Source: Chitinophagales bacterium (lineage in GTDB: Bacteria; Bacteroidota; Bacteroidia; Chitinophagales; UBA2359). From it: a stretch of 39,126 nucleotides of DNA. Both the position numbers and the translations under genes were made by a program. Position 1 is the first letter of the stretch. Each line of letters opens with the position of its first letter. The stretch spans positions 1 through 39,126 of the forward strand of contig JAHDEE010000023.1 in NCBI GenBank assembly GCA_020629005.1, written 5' to 3'. This document shows, piece after piece, positions 1-8,255 of this stretch. The notes beneath the pieces were generated by a model. It was not told the DNA's origin. It searched no databases and was given only the letters and a program-made list of their open reading frames with translations.

Positions 1-1145
1 TATCAAAACCACGAAGAAATTTTTTGATCATGATATTCTCTTGTTTCTTGAGCTTACGCAATCGCTACAATTTTATGGCACTTCAACGGCATAGTAAGCA
101 TAATGAAAAATCCTTCCGGTTACAGTTTGAGAAGAGGTTTGACTATTTGGAATTCAACTTGTCTTTGCTATCAATAGCCTGCATGGATGAACCGTTGGTC
201 ATTGCTTTCGATCCGACCTACTTGCCGAAGAGCGGCACACATAGTCCTTGCATTGATCGCTTTTGGAGCGGTTGCTCTGGGCGAGCAATGCGTGGTCAAG
301 AGCCGGGAGGGCTGGCCGAAGTTAGCCTTGAGCACAATACTGCTTTTCATCTTGAGGCTGTGTTGACACCGGATTCTGATACATTGAAGCTTAAAGCCCA
401 AACACGTATAGATCACTATGCCCAGATAATCGTGGATAGGGCAGCACAACTGAACAAGTGTGGCCAGTACCTAGCTGTAGACGCCTACTTCAGCAAAGAA
501 AAGTTTGTCAGAACGGTTACTGAGAAAACAGACTTAGAAGTCATTGGTAAGCTTCGATGTGATGCCAACTTGAAATATTTGTACAAGGGCAAGCAGAGCA
601 GTGGCAGAGGCCGACCGAAGAAGTATGATGGGAAGATTGACATGAAGAAGATCGACAAAAGACGATTTAAAAAATGCTATCAAGATGATCAAACCACAAT
701 TTATGAGTTAGTGGTTTGGAGTGTACAACTCAAAAGAGAAATCAAAGTGGCCTATGTGGAATGGCACGGCAGCAACAATAAGAAGGTACGATATTGAGTC
801 TTCTTTTCGACCGACTTGACCTTATGCGGGAAAAGAATTTACGACATTTATAGATCCCGATTTCAAATAGAATTTTTGTATCGTGACGCAAAACAATTTG
901 TAGGGCTAACGCACTGCCAGGCAAGGAGTGAAAACAAGATTCATTTCCATTGCAATGCCTCTCTTACCACTGTGAATTTGGCTAAGAATATGCATCTTCA
1001 GAATCAAAGATCTGGACAGCAAAAACCGTTTTCTATGTCGGATTATAAGACCAAAGGCCAGAACCAACATATGATGAATTTATTTTTACAAAGTTTGGAA
1101 TCAACCCAAACCTTGAGAAAAATCAGCCACTTGTGGCTGAACTAG
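1..1145 (+). pseudogene. IS4-type (YREK) DDE transposase, 5' truncated by the window, internal stop
   Basis: The frame is open from the left window edge, so the true start lies outside. Three acidic landmarks of a DDE transposase are visible in order: AFDPTYLPKSG, LAVDAYFSK, and YRSRFQIEFLYRDAK. The last fits the IS4-family Y-(2)-R-(3)-E-(6)-K signature exactly, and is followed by GLTHCQARSENK. A TGA at 795-797 interrupts the frame between KKVRY and VFFSTDL, while the reading frame is the same on both sides, so this is a nonsense change and not a frameshift. The catalytic Glu lies after the stop, so no active enzyme is expected unless the stop is read through. The frame ends at the TAG at 1143-1145. 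The family call is firm; the exact IS group is not determined. Confidence 0.85.
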
Positions 1146-1190
1146 TAGAATACGGCCTAATTGCCGCATGATTTTTTACCGAACTATTGA

Positions 1191-1583
1191 GTAAGAGCTT
1201 ATCACATTTATCAGAATCGCAGGGCAATAGAAACTTTTTACAAAGAACTCAAGCAGCATCTACAACTAGGCAAATGTCAATCGCGTGACTTTGATGCTCA
1301 AATTGCCGACACGACTCAAGTCTTGATGACCTACAATTTCCTATCTGAAATCAAAGCGGTCAATCAACACGAATCAATCGTTGGTCTCTTCCGTGATGTC
1401 TCTAGCAATTGGATTAGCCCAACCGTCATGCAAAATTTTTGGAACCATGTCTTTGAACTAATGCAAATGATAGCACAAACATTCAAAATACCATTAATTG
1501 ATATCATCGATAGGGCTGAAAAAATGGATGAATTCTTTCAAAATTTCAGAGCGAATTTCTATGAATTAACTACCGAAACTTGA
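1191..1583 (+). pseudogene. C-terminal remnant of a second IS4-like transposase
   Basis: Translation from about 1191 gives an open frame with no start codon: YQNRRAIETFYKELK followed by QLGKCQSRDFDAQIA and GLFRDV. YQNRRAIETFYKELK again fits the Y-(2)-R-(3)-E-(6)-K spacing of IS4-type transposases. The following residues match the usual region after the catalytic Glu in a group different from the element to the left. The N-terminal two thirds, including both catalytic Asp residues, are missing, so it is dead. It begins about 45 bp after the stop of the first transposase. This fits one element inserted into, or deleted against, the other, but the second half of such a nest would lie outside the window. 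Confidence 0.75.
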
Positions 1584-1872
1584 GTAATTTACTAAAGTAG
1601 AGGTTTCAGTAATAGAACCAGCCCTCAGGTTGAAGTTTCAACTTTTACCGAAAAAGATCGATAACTGAAGAGTTCAGTAGACTTTGGGTTCAAAATCTCA
1701 ATGCAACTGCCGTTACTGATGTTGGAAATGACGAATTTTGTAGAATCCTCCGTTTTCTCAAACTTTCACAAAAAGTACGTAAAACTGGTATAATAAACCC
1801 CAAAAAAGTGTCAAGAAAAAGGTCTGCTATGCCAGTTAATTGTACTTTATCGTTAGATCTGTGTCGCTTTAA
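1584..1872. other. Gene-poor interval inside the insertion-sequence graveyard
   Basis: No gene is recognised here. A start-less open frame on the plus strand runs from about 1660 to 1921 (it contains SRLWVQNLNATAVTDVGNDE) and overlaps the resolvase relic on the other strand. I recognise no family in it. The segment CTACCGAAACTTGAGTAA near 1570-1587 resembles TTACCGAACTATTGAGTAA at 1176-1194 and may be an insertion-sequence end, which is an inference from two occurrences only. Confidence 0.3.
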
Positions 1873-1995
1873 TCAACTCCTTGTTTTCAATGGAACCTCC
1901 AAATATAGAAGGTATTTGTAAAATGTGCTGCGTGACACACCTACAGTTTTGCAGATTTCAGCAATGGGAGTATCTGCGTCATAGAGTCGCTTACA
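1873..1995 (-). pseudogene. Helix-turn-helix tail of a serine resolvase/invertase (relic)
   Basis: On the minus strand, codons from about 1995 down to the TGA at 1873-1875 read KRLYDADTPIAEICKTVGVS then RSTFYKYLLYLE. The pattern [AE]EI-C-x-x-x-GVSRST-[FL]-Y-[KR]-Y-L is the C-terminal DNA-binding helix-turn-helix of Tn3-type resolvases and Hin-like invertases. The N-terminal catalytic domain is absent; upstream codons are broken by stops and by a piece resembling the MITE end described at 2003. It is a fragment with no expected function. The homology call rests on about 30 residues. Confidence 0.6.
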
Positions 1996-2002
1996 GGATT
2001 TA

Positions 2003-2018
2003 GGGATAGAGAATCAAT
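2003..2018. repeat. Possible solo end of the MITE-like repeat
   Basis: GGGATAGAGAATCAAT preceded by TTA matches the outer end of the 156-bp element found at 8041, 19040 and 26122 (GGGATAGGGAATCAAT) with one difference. The match stops after about 16 bases, so this is either an old decayed end or coincidence. Confidence 0.35.
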
Positions 2019-2070
2019 CCTTTCGCCTTGAGTTTTTCGGCTTTTGAAAGTCCCTGTCACATATGCAAGA

Positions 2071-2104
2071 AAAAAGCCACGCATTGACAAGCAATGCATG
2101 GCTT
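2071..2104 (-). terminator. Intrinsic terminator of the small minus-strand ORF at 2130
   Basis: Read on the minus strand, AAGCCATGCATTG pairs with CAATGCGTGGCTT around a five-base loop. There is one A/C mismatch in a 13-bp stem, followed by a T run. It sits 26 bp past the stop of the ORF at 2130-2417 and is oriented to end it. Confidence 0.7.
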
Positions 2105-2129
2105 AGGATTCACCAACGATTCTTAATGC

Positions 2130-2417
2130 TTAGCAGGGATTCAAAGTGTGGGTGGCAATAATATGCGCTCCATTGTCCATATACTCATGACGGGAATGAA
2201 TGGATCCATTGCTGATATCTCTACGATTCCAATAGTCTGTAACCTGAGCCTGTTTGCTCTTACAGCTATTGCAATGATCGGTTTCCCATTTGAAGTTTGC
2301 TGAGGAACAGTTGTCATCAAGGAAATCGGCGTTGATCTCCACCTTTACGTTTCCACGTTCTCTGTCTTGTGTTCCATTTCTGTATCCACGTCCGATTGGC
2401 GGATGGGCGTACTTCAA
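2130..2417 (-). CDS. Small unrecognised protein, probably the tail of a truncated gene
   Basis: This 95-codon frame starts at a TTG (2415-2417) only two codons after an in-frame stop and ends just before a good terminator. The protein is hydrophilic and Cys-containing (DDNCSSANFKWETDHCNSCK, ending in THTLNPC), with no signal peptide or membrane segment. I do not recognise a family. Its 5' end abuts the degenerate repeat array that starts near 2440. With the terminator placed correctly at the 3' end, the simplest reading is that the repeat region removed the beginning of a longer gene and left its C-terminus. Whether it is translated is uncertain. Confidence 0.35.
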   Translation of the reverse strand: MKYAHPPIGRGYRNGTQDRERGNVKVEINADFLDDNCSSANFKWETDHCNSCKSKQAQVTDYWNRRDISNGSIHSRHEYMDNGAHIIATHTLNPC

Positions 2418-2439
2418 TAATAATCACGACGCTATCGTC

Positions 2440-2745
2440 GGGCTAAGGTCGCGCTCCGTGGTCCGCCAATAACGGGCCTTTCGACTCCGCTCAAGGACCG
2501 TCATTGGCTACTGCATTAGTATGAGCAAAGTCCTTTTTCTGGCAGGCGAAATAGTTTTTACTCACTCTGGCTCAGCGACCGTTGAAGACTCCAAATTGGG
2601 TTTATACTCACTCTGGCTCAAGGACCGTCATTGGCTACCTTATTAATATGAGCAAAGTCCTTTTTCAGTCGCAGGGCTAAGGTCGCGCTTCATGGTCCGC
2701 CCACTCCGGGCGCCTCGACTACGCTCGGCGACCGTCGTGGGCTCC
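2440..2745. repeat. Degenerate direct-repeat array
   Basis: Two nested direct repeats are visible. GGGCTAAGGTCGCGCT plus 12 further bases occurs at 2440-2467 and 2674-2701 with two differences. A 51-bp unit beginning GCTCAAGGACCGTCATTGGC occurs at 2489-2539 and 2616-2666 with four differences by eye. The phrase CGACTCCGCTC / CGACTACGCTC before GACCGTC recurs near 2481 and 2718. No coding frame is convincing. Confidence 0.8.
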
Positions 2746-2796
2746 GTAATCCCTAATCCGTTAACTCAAATCCCACCACGGCGGTGTGCACTTTCA

Positions 2797-2975
2797 AAAT
2801 AGCCGCGGGTGAAGCGGTATGGGCCGCCTGGATGCGCCAGTGACTGCCACTCCATGGCGGCTCGGAGCTTGCCGGAGAGACGACAGGGAGTGAGCAGGAA
2901 CAAGCAGGCAGGTGGCCCATAATAGCGGAACACGGGCAAGCCGCCGGCGCGTAGGACAATCGTTTCGCTCCAAAT
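2797..2975 (-). repeat. GC-rich interspersed repeat, copy 1
   Basis: About 179 bp, bounded by AAATAGCC at the left and CGCTCCAAAT at the right, the same borders as the copy at 27410-27587, which has nearly the same length. Internal shared words include GGCTCGGAGC, GGAGAGAC and GTTTCGCTCCAAAT-like ends. On the minus strand it is open and reads ...LPVFRYYGPPACLFL... then LSGKLRAA, similar in frame to the other two copies. It lies directly upstream of the PhoX-like gene. I treat it as a repeat and not as a gene. Confidence 0.75.
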
Positions 2976-3061
2976 CATTTATATTAGCTCCATGATATCA
3001 AGGAAGTTCCACTAACAGATTCATTTCTTTTCGATCTTTGATACTTAAAAATTCTTGCCTT

Positions 3062-5146
3062 ATGAACTGGAAGAGCTTTTTATTTCTTTTTTGCTGCATC
3101 GGCTTGCAGGGACAATCGATTGCAGATTTTGAATCGATCAAACCTATTGACCAAAACACCTTTTTTGTCTTTCCTGAATCACATACTTTTCAACGGATCG
3201 TGGGTGAAGGCGATAGTCTGACAGCCGGAGGAGTTATTCCGGGCAACTTCGATTTCACAGCTTATGTTCCCATCGAAGGAAGTAGTGAAAACGGCTACTT
3301 GAGTCTGAATTCAGAGTTGATTTTTGGCGAGGTGCATATGTTTGATGTTAGCTTTGATCCATCCGTGAAGCTTTGGGAAACAGGCTACTCGCAAGCTGTG
3401 GACTTTGAAGCATATGGCTTGGTCTCACGCCCTTGTTCAGGTGCGGTGACATCTTGGGGAACCGTGATCAGTTGTGAAGAAGCGACCGGGCAAGTGGACA
3501 CCAATGGCGATGGATATTATGATGTGGGTTGGTGTATGGAACTCGATCCGGTAAACAAGGTGATTATTGATAAGCTTTGGGCGATGGGCAACTTCAAACA
3601 CGAAAATGCCTGCATCCATGAGAATGACCGCACTTGTTATATGGGTGCTGATTCGAACCCTGGCTACTTGTACAAATTTGTTGCAGATACGGCGCAAAAC
3701 CTAAACAGCGGTCGGCTGTACGTGTACAAGGGTTCCAAATCCGGACCTGGGCAATGGTTGCAACTAGCCAATGAAACCAAAGAGGAACGAAACACGACTT
3801 TGGATCAGTGTGAAAGTTTGGAGGCAACTGTTTTTAATGGAATTGAGGATGTGGAAATCGGTCCTGATGGTTGGGTTTATCTTGCGGTGAAAGGGGAAAG
3901 CCGCGTTTATCGATTTGAGGATAGCGATCCAATTGATGGGGAAGAGGTAATACAGATGCGTACCCATGTCGGTAATAGAAGCTACGATATAACTCACGCT
4001 GAAGGCGTCACTACAGTTGACTGGGGATTGGGAAATGACAATATGGCCTTTGACGGTGAAGGAAATTTGTGGGTATTGCAGGATGGGCCAACAAAGTATA
4101 TTTGGCTTGTAGAAAACGGCCATACCCAAAGTGATCCCAAGGTCAAAATATTTGGCAATGCGCCGATTGGCTCAGAGCCGACCGGTATTACGTTTAGTCC
4201 TGACTATCGCTTTATGTTCATTTCTTTACAAAACCCAGCATTTAGTAATTCTACATCTACTCAGATAGATGCTGCAGGGGAGTTTGTAGATTTTGGGAAG
4301 GATGTGGCAATGGTCATTGCGCTTGATGAAGATTTGGGAGTCAACCAAGCAGATTGTTCCGGGCCAAATATAGTTGTAGAGCAGATATGCAATGATGATG
4401 ATACCACTGTCACTTTGAGCGGAGTGATTCTGGATGGTGAAGCTCCATTTACCTTGCAAGGTGACTTTCAGATTGATGCATTGGAACAAAATTTCTTTGA
4501 GCTTACGGCTTCCGTGAACCGAAATATTGCAGTGATCTTTGTTGGTGATGCCAATGGCTGTGTTGGGAGACTGGATTTTGAAATTCAATCTTGTGAGACA
4601 GTTGCTGTTGACTTGATTCGCTTTTCGGGTGAGGAGACAGAGCAAGGTCATTTGTTGTCTTGGTCTACTGCTAGTGAATTTGAAAGTGCTGGCTTTGAAT
4701 TGATGCACTCTATAGACGGTATTCACTTTGAGAAGATTGGGTTTGTGCCTTCTGCTGGATATAGTAGCACAGCTCAGCACTACGATTTCTTGTTTAAAGG
4801 CTTTAGTCAGGGTGAAAACTATTATCGACTGGAAGAATTGGAGGAAACTGGGACCAGAAATGCTTCCGAGATTATTTCGATTGTCAGTGAAAGAACGGAA
4901 GAATTCTTGCAAATAGCTCCAATACCAGCGGACGATATGATCGAGATACAATTTACTTCATCCGATCAATCAGATTCTCTCATCGAGATCTACGATCTGT
5001 TTGGCCGATTGATCATCGAAAGGAATATCTCTAAGAGTGTGGGCAGACAAGCGGTGCAACTTGATATTAGTTCACTGGATGCTGGTCTCTATCTTTTGAA
5101 AATGCAAGGGTATGGGAATGCGGTTTGGCTTCCGGTTACACCGTAA
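3062..5146 (+). CDS. Secreted PhoX-like (DUF839) protein with T9SS sorting domain
   Basis: The ATG at 3062 gives a 694-aa protein with signal peptide MNWKSFLFLFCCIGLQGQS; an upstream TTG at 3038 is in frame but would bury the signal. Residues about 125-400 match the PhoX/DUF839 fold: SGAVTSWGTVISCEE, the Asp-rich DTNGDGYYD, HENACIHEND, SNPGYLYKF, GIEDVEIGPDGWVYLA and NDNMAFDGEGNLWVLQDG. These correspond to the metal-binding beta-propeller of calcium/iron alkaline phosphatases. The last ~80 residues form a T9SS type A sorting domain (IYDLFGRLI, DISSLDAGLYLLKM), predicting secretion and surface attachment. A role in phosphate-ester hydrolysis is inferred from the family; activity is not shown. 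It is convergent with the VWA gene, 31 bp away. Confidence 0.85.
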   Translation: MNWKSFLFLFCCIGLQGQSIADFESIKPIDQNTFFVFPESHTFQRIVGEGDSLTAGGVIPGNFDFTAYVPIEGSSENGYLSLNSELIFGEVHMFDVSFDPSVKLWETGYSQAVDFEAYGLVSRPCSGAVTSWGTVISCEEATGQVDTNGDGYYDVGWCMELDPVNKVIIDKLWAMGNFKHENACIHENDRTCYMGADSNPGYLYKFVADTAQNLNSGRLYVYKGSKSGPGQWLQLANETKEERNTTLDQCESLEATVFNGIEDVEIGPDGWVYLAVKGESRVYRFEDSDPIDGEEVIQMRTHVGNRSYDITHAEGVTTVDWGLGNDNMAFDGEGNLWVLQDGPTKYIWLVENGHTQSDPKVKIFGNAPIGSEPTGITFSPDYRFMFISLQNPAFSNSTSTQIDAAGEFVDFGKDVAMVIALDEDLGVNQADCSGPNIVVEQICNDDDTTVTLSGVILDGEAPFTLQGDFQIDALEQNFFELTASVNRNIAVIFVGDANGCVGRLDFEIQSCETVAVDLIRFSGEETEQGHLLSWSTASEFESAGFELMHSIDGIHFEKIGFVPSAGYSSTAQHYDFLFKGFSQGENYYRLEELEETGTRNASEIISIVSERTEEFLQIAPIPADDMIEIQFTSSDQSDSLIEIYDLFGRLIIERNISKSVGRQAVQLDISSLDAGLYLLKMQGYGNAVWLPVTP

Positions 5147-5177
5147 GTTAGTCCCGCAAACCCTATAAGAGCCACGC

Positions 5178-7304
5178 TTATTTCAGTCGAATTGTCTCTT
5201 GCACCAGTTGGATAAACTCTTTCTTTTCTCCATCCGGGTCGACAGATATTGCGTTGGCTGCCAATCCATACACCTGTTGCAGTGTGGACACACCTGCGTA
5301 TTTTGATTTTCTAAGTATTTGCGCATAGGTGGCAACCGCTACGGCAAAGCGCATATTTTCGGATGCATCTTCGATCGCAGTACCTTTGCTGCTTAGAACA
5401 TCTTCGATTTTTATGCTCTTTCTTTGGCCTGGTTTCTTGTATCGCAGGCGGACCTTTACGGATTCGCCTGCGGCAAAACCTGTGTCTTTCGGCTTGTAGA
5501 CTTCGACCATATTGGCACTGGCAGTTTCGGCGGAGGATGGGATGATTTCATAGAAGGCCGTAACCTGTTGCTTTGCGCCAATCTCTCCTGCGTCTTTAGT
5601 GTCGTCGTCGAAGTCTTCATTCTTGAGGCGACGGTTTTCATAGCCTATCAGCCGGTAGGCGTGTACGGTTTTCGGATTAAACTCAATTTGCAGTTTCACA
5701 TCTTCCGCAACAGTGTACAGCGTGCCTGCCATCTCTCTCACCAGGATTTTTTCTGCCTCCTTTCTGTTAGAGATATAGGCATAGTTTCCATTTCCGTGAT
5801 TGGAGAGCTTTTCCATTTTCTGGTCCTGATAGTTTCCTGTTCCGAAGCCCAAAACTGACAAGTAAACTCCCGTTTTGCGCTTCTTCTCAATCAATTTGAC
5901 CAGACTTGCATCTGAGGATGCTCCTACATTGAAGTCTCCGTCGGTACAAAGGATTACCCGATTATTCCCACCGCTCACAAAATTTTCTTTGGCTACCCTG
6001 TAGGCCAGATGGATGCCCTCCCCTCCTGCTGTGGAGCCACCTGCAGAAAGATTATCCAGTGCTGACTTAATGATGTTGCCTTGCGATACGGGAGTTGAAG
6101 GCAATACCAAACCCGCAGCGCCGGCATATACGACAATGGCGATTCGATCATCAGGGCGCAAATTGTCAATCATCATCTTGAGCGATTCTGTCAACAAAGG
6201 CAGCTTATCGAAGTTGTTCATGGAGCCGGATACGTCGAGCAAAAACACGAGGTTATTGCTCGGCATCTGACTGACTGGAAAGTCTTCCGCCTGCAGTGCG
6301 ATCATCGCCAACTGGCTATTGCTATTCCAGGGACAATTGGTCAATTCACTGTGAATGGCAATGGGATGCTTTCCATTTGGCGCAGCGTAATCGTAGTTGA
6401 AGTAATTGATCATTTCCTCTATGCGAACTGCTGCAGGGTCGGGGAGCGTACCACTTTGAATCTGCCTTCTTACATTTGAATAAGCTGCCTTGTCGACATC
6501 AATGGAAAAGGTAGAGGTATTGTTTTCTGTGGTAGGGATAAATTCATTTTCTATAAAAGGGTCGTAATGAGTCGGATTGTGATCAGCACCTAAGCTTAAA
6601 TTTATGGTGTCGGCAAAGTACTTGTCTCGTCCAGGGATAGGAGCAGCCTTCAGTTCTTTGGCCATTTCAAGCTCCATTTCATCGGCTTCTTCCAGCATGA
6701 GTTCACCGGGAGCAATGGCATTCTTCCCCCAGGCCAAGTTGTTCTGGTCGATTGCCTGCTGTACACCCTTTGCCTCTGCCAAGGTAGCCGCTCCAGGAGA
6801 TTTGTTTGGAGCTATCGCGCCATCTGAATCGTAGTCCCGAGGTGGTGGCGGGGATACCTGCGCATTATTTCTGTGCGTAGATTTATTTATTGGAGCAGAG
6901 GCATTTCCATTGCGAGCTTCGGCCTTAAACAGTTTCTTTTTCCCGCTGCGTTTAGCTGCACTTGACTTTGCAGCTGAGGCTTGCTTGCTTACCGACTTTT
7001 CCGCACTTGTAGTGTTGCTACTTGCTACGTCACTAGTTGCCTCCCCAACAGGGACAGATCGGCTACTTAGAGCAGCGTCTCCCATTTGTGATTGTGTCCA
7101 AAGCCAGCCCACTCCTGCAAAGAGCAGGAGAAAGGCAGCGATAGAAGACCATCGGACCCAGGTCCGTCTAAATAGAGGGACGACTTTTTTGGTTTCCTGT
7201 TTGTGTTGTTTTAGCAGCTCTCCGAAGTCCTGATGCCTTTTGATTTGTTCATCTGAAGGATCAGCCTGGTTGTGTCTGAGATTATACTTAGTCATGTTGT
7301 TCAC
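5178..7304 (-). CDS. Membrane-anchored YfbK-type VWA domain protein
   Basis: 708 aa. Residues 1-50 are hydrophilic and probably cytoplasmic. Residues 52-70 (WSSIAAFLLLFAGVGWLWT) form one membrane segment. Residues 75-180 are a low-complexity Ser/Ala/Lys-rich linker. The rest is the YfbK arrangement: a VWF_A N-terminal region (TFSIDVDKAAYSNVRR), a VWA domain with the metal site DVSGSM at 357-362, and a C-terminal DUF3520-like region. It follows the ECF sigma gene by 42 bp in the same direction. The single-pass topology with a short cytoplasmic head resembles anti-sigma factors, so a partner or regulator role towards that sigma factor is plausible. This is inferred from position and topology; no zinc anti-sigma motif is visible. 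Confidence 0.85.
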   Translation of the reverse strand: MNNMTKYNLRHNQADPSDEQIKRHQDFGELLKQHKQETKKVVPLFRRTWVRWSSIAAFLLLFAGVGWLWTQSQMGDAALSSRSVPVGEATSDVASSNTTSAEKSVSKQASAAKSSAAKRSGKKKLFKAEARNGNASAPINKSTHRNNAQVSPPPPRDYDSDGAIAPNKSPGAATLAEAKGVQQAIDQNNLAWGKNAIAPGELMLEEADEMELEMAKELKAAPIPGRDKYFADTINLSLGADHNPTHYDPFIENEFIPTTENNTSTFSIDVDKAAYSNVRRQIQSGTLPDPAAVRIEEMINYFNYDYAAPNGKHPIAIHSELTNCPWNSNSQLAMIALQAEDFPVSQMPSNNLVFLLDVSGSMNNFDKLPLLTESLKMMIDNLRPDDRIAIVVYAGAAGLVLPSTPVSQGNIIKSALDNLSAGGSTAGGEGIHLAYRVAKENFVSGGNNRVILCTDGDFNVGASSDASLVKLIEKKRKTGVYLSVLGFGTGNYQDQKMEKLSNHGNGNYAYISNRKEAEKILVREMAGTLYTVAEDVKLQIEFNPKTVHAYRLIGYENRRLKNEDFDDDTKDAGEIGAKQQVTAFYEIIPSSAETASANMVEVYKPKDTGFAAGESVKVRLRYKKPGQRKSIKIEDVLSSKGTAIEDASENMRFAVAVATYAQILRKSKYAGVSTLQQVYGLAANAISVDPDGEKKEFIQLVQETIRLK

Positions 7305-7346
7305 TTAAATTTTGAAAGAATACCTAAGCGTGGCCGTATTCAGATT

Positions 7347-7931
7347 TTATTTATTTTCCATTAGTCCCCGAAGCTTCTTGAGCAGTCTGTAAGTGCGGGT
7401 TTTAGCACTTGCTTCGGTAATTTGCAAAAACTCCCCGATCTCTTTAAAGGCTCTTTTTTCGAAGAAGCGTAATTCTATCAGTTGTACTTGATCCAGTTCC
7501 AACTGCTGTAAGGCATGTTGGAGTTTTTCCAGCTTCTGCTCTATGTCACTCTGCTCGATTTCCTCAAACACCAGTTGCAAACCTGTATCGTTGGTGCTTA
7601 TCGTAGGCTTCCTCTTAGATTTTCGAAAATGCATATTAACCTCGTTCAAGGCAATGCGATAGAGCCAGGAAGAAAAAGGCAGGCCCCTGTGTTCGTATCG
7701 AGAAAGCGCCTTCAGTGCGGACAGAAAAGTCTGGGAGCTGATGTCAGCAGCAGTAGACTCGTCGGCAACCCGTCGATAGATAAATCTAAAGATCTGGGCA
7801 TAATACTTCTCGTATAGTGGAGCAAAGGCTGAAGCATCTCTCTTTGCGGCTTCTATTTGCTGTTCTTCCGGCTTGAGTGGCATGGATTGATCGTTAAACG
7901 GAACTGAAATCGCGTTACTCATAGACTTCAT
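7347..7931 (-). CDS. ECF (RpoE-type) RNA polymerase sigma factor
   Basis: 194 aa. Region 2 is seen in FAPLYEKYYAQIFRFIYRRV and DISSQTFLSALKALSRYE, with SWLYRIALNEVNMHFRKSKR at its end. Region 4 is seen in LELDQVQLIELRFFEKRAFK followed by EIGEFLQITEASAKTRTYRL, the promoter -35-recognising helix-turn-helix. The usual start may be the ATG three codons in (MSNAIS), since the first residues are poorly conserved in the family. It is the first gene of a pair with the YfbK-type VWA protein and probably redirects RNA polymerase to a small stress or envelope regulon; the target is unknown. Confidence 0.93.
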   Translation of the reverse strand: MKSMSNAISVPFNDQSMPLKPEEQQIEAAKRDASAFAPLYEKYYAQIFRFIYRRVADESTAADISSQTFLSALKALSRYEHRGLPFSSWLYRIALNEVNMHFRKSKRKPTISTNDTGLQLVFEEIEQSDIEQKLEKLQHALQQLELDQVQLIELRFFEKRAFKEIGEFLQITEASAKTRTYRLLKKLRGLMENK

Positions 7932-8040
7932 TTTCCCTTATAATGCTTGCGAGTGGAAAAGAAACAGCAAAGTGGAAAAAAATGAAGCTGGAGGCATTCT
8001 CATTCACAATTGTTTATCCCGATCCAAGATCATAACTTTA

Positions 8041-8196
8041 GGGACAGCGAATCAATAAATGTCCATTTTGACTTGCTGGAAATGATTTATCCATCGTTAT
8101 TTTTCTCCACCAGCCAACAAGGATGCTGTCAAAAAATGCCTCGTCTAAATCATTTCCATCGGCGTCAAAATCGGACAGTTATTGATTCCCTATCCC
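8041..8196. mobile_element. MITE-like palindromic element, copy A
   Basis: A 156-bp element with inverted ends of about 50 bp: the left end starts GGGACAGCGAATCAATAAAT and the right end, reversed, starts GGGATAGGGAATCAATAACT. Both arms continue through GTCC, ATTTTGAC and GGAAATGATTTA. The central ~56 bp is not palindromic. TTA at 8038-8040 and TTA at 8197-8199 form a 3-bp target duplication. It has no transposase. It lies 60 bp before the amidohydrolase start codon, and an open frame runs through it into that gene. Confidence 0.88.
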
Positions 8197-8255
8197 TTAG
8201 GCGCTCAGATCGTGGAATACCCTCTGGAATTGCCTTTCAACACAAAATACACATC

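Noticed and set aside
2753-2978. Two overlapping small ORFs in the first GC-rich repeat as genes
   Set aside because: They coincide with a dispersed repeat, have no recognised domain and no terminator or operon context.
4226-4951. 241-codon minus-strand ORF inside the PhoX-like gene
   Set aside because: It is antisense to a gene with clear domain structure, signal peptide and sorting domain, and its own translation is composition-biased with no recognisable motif.
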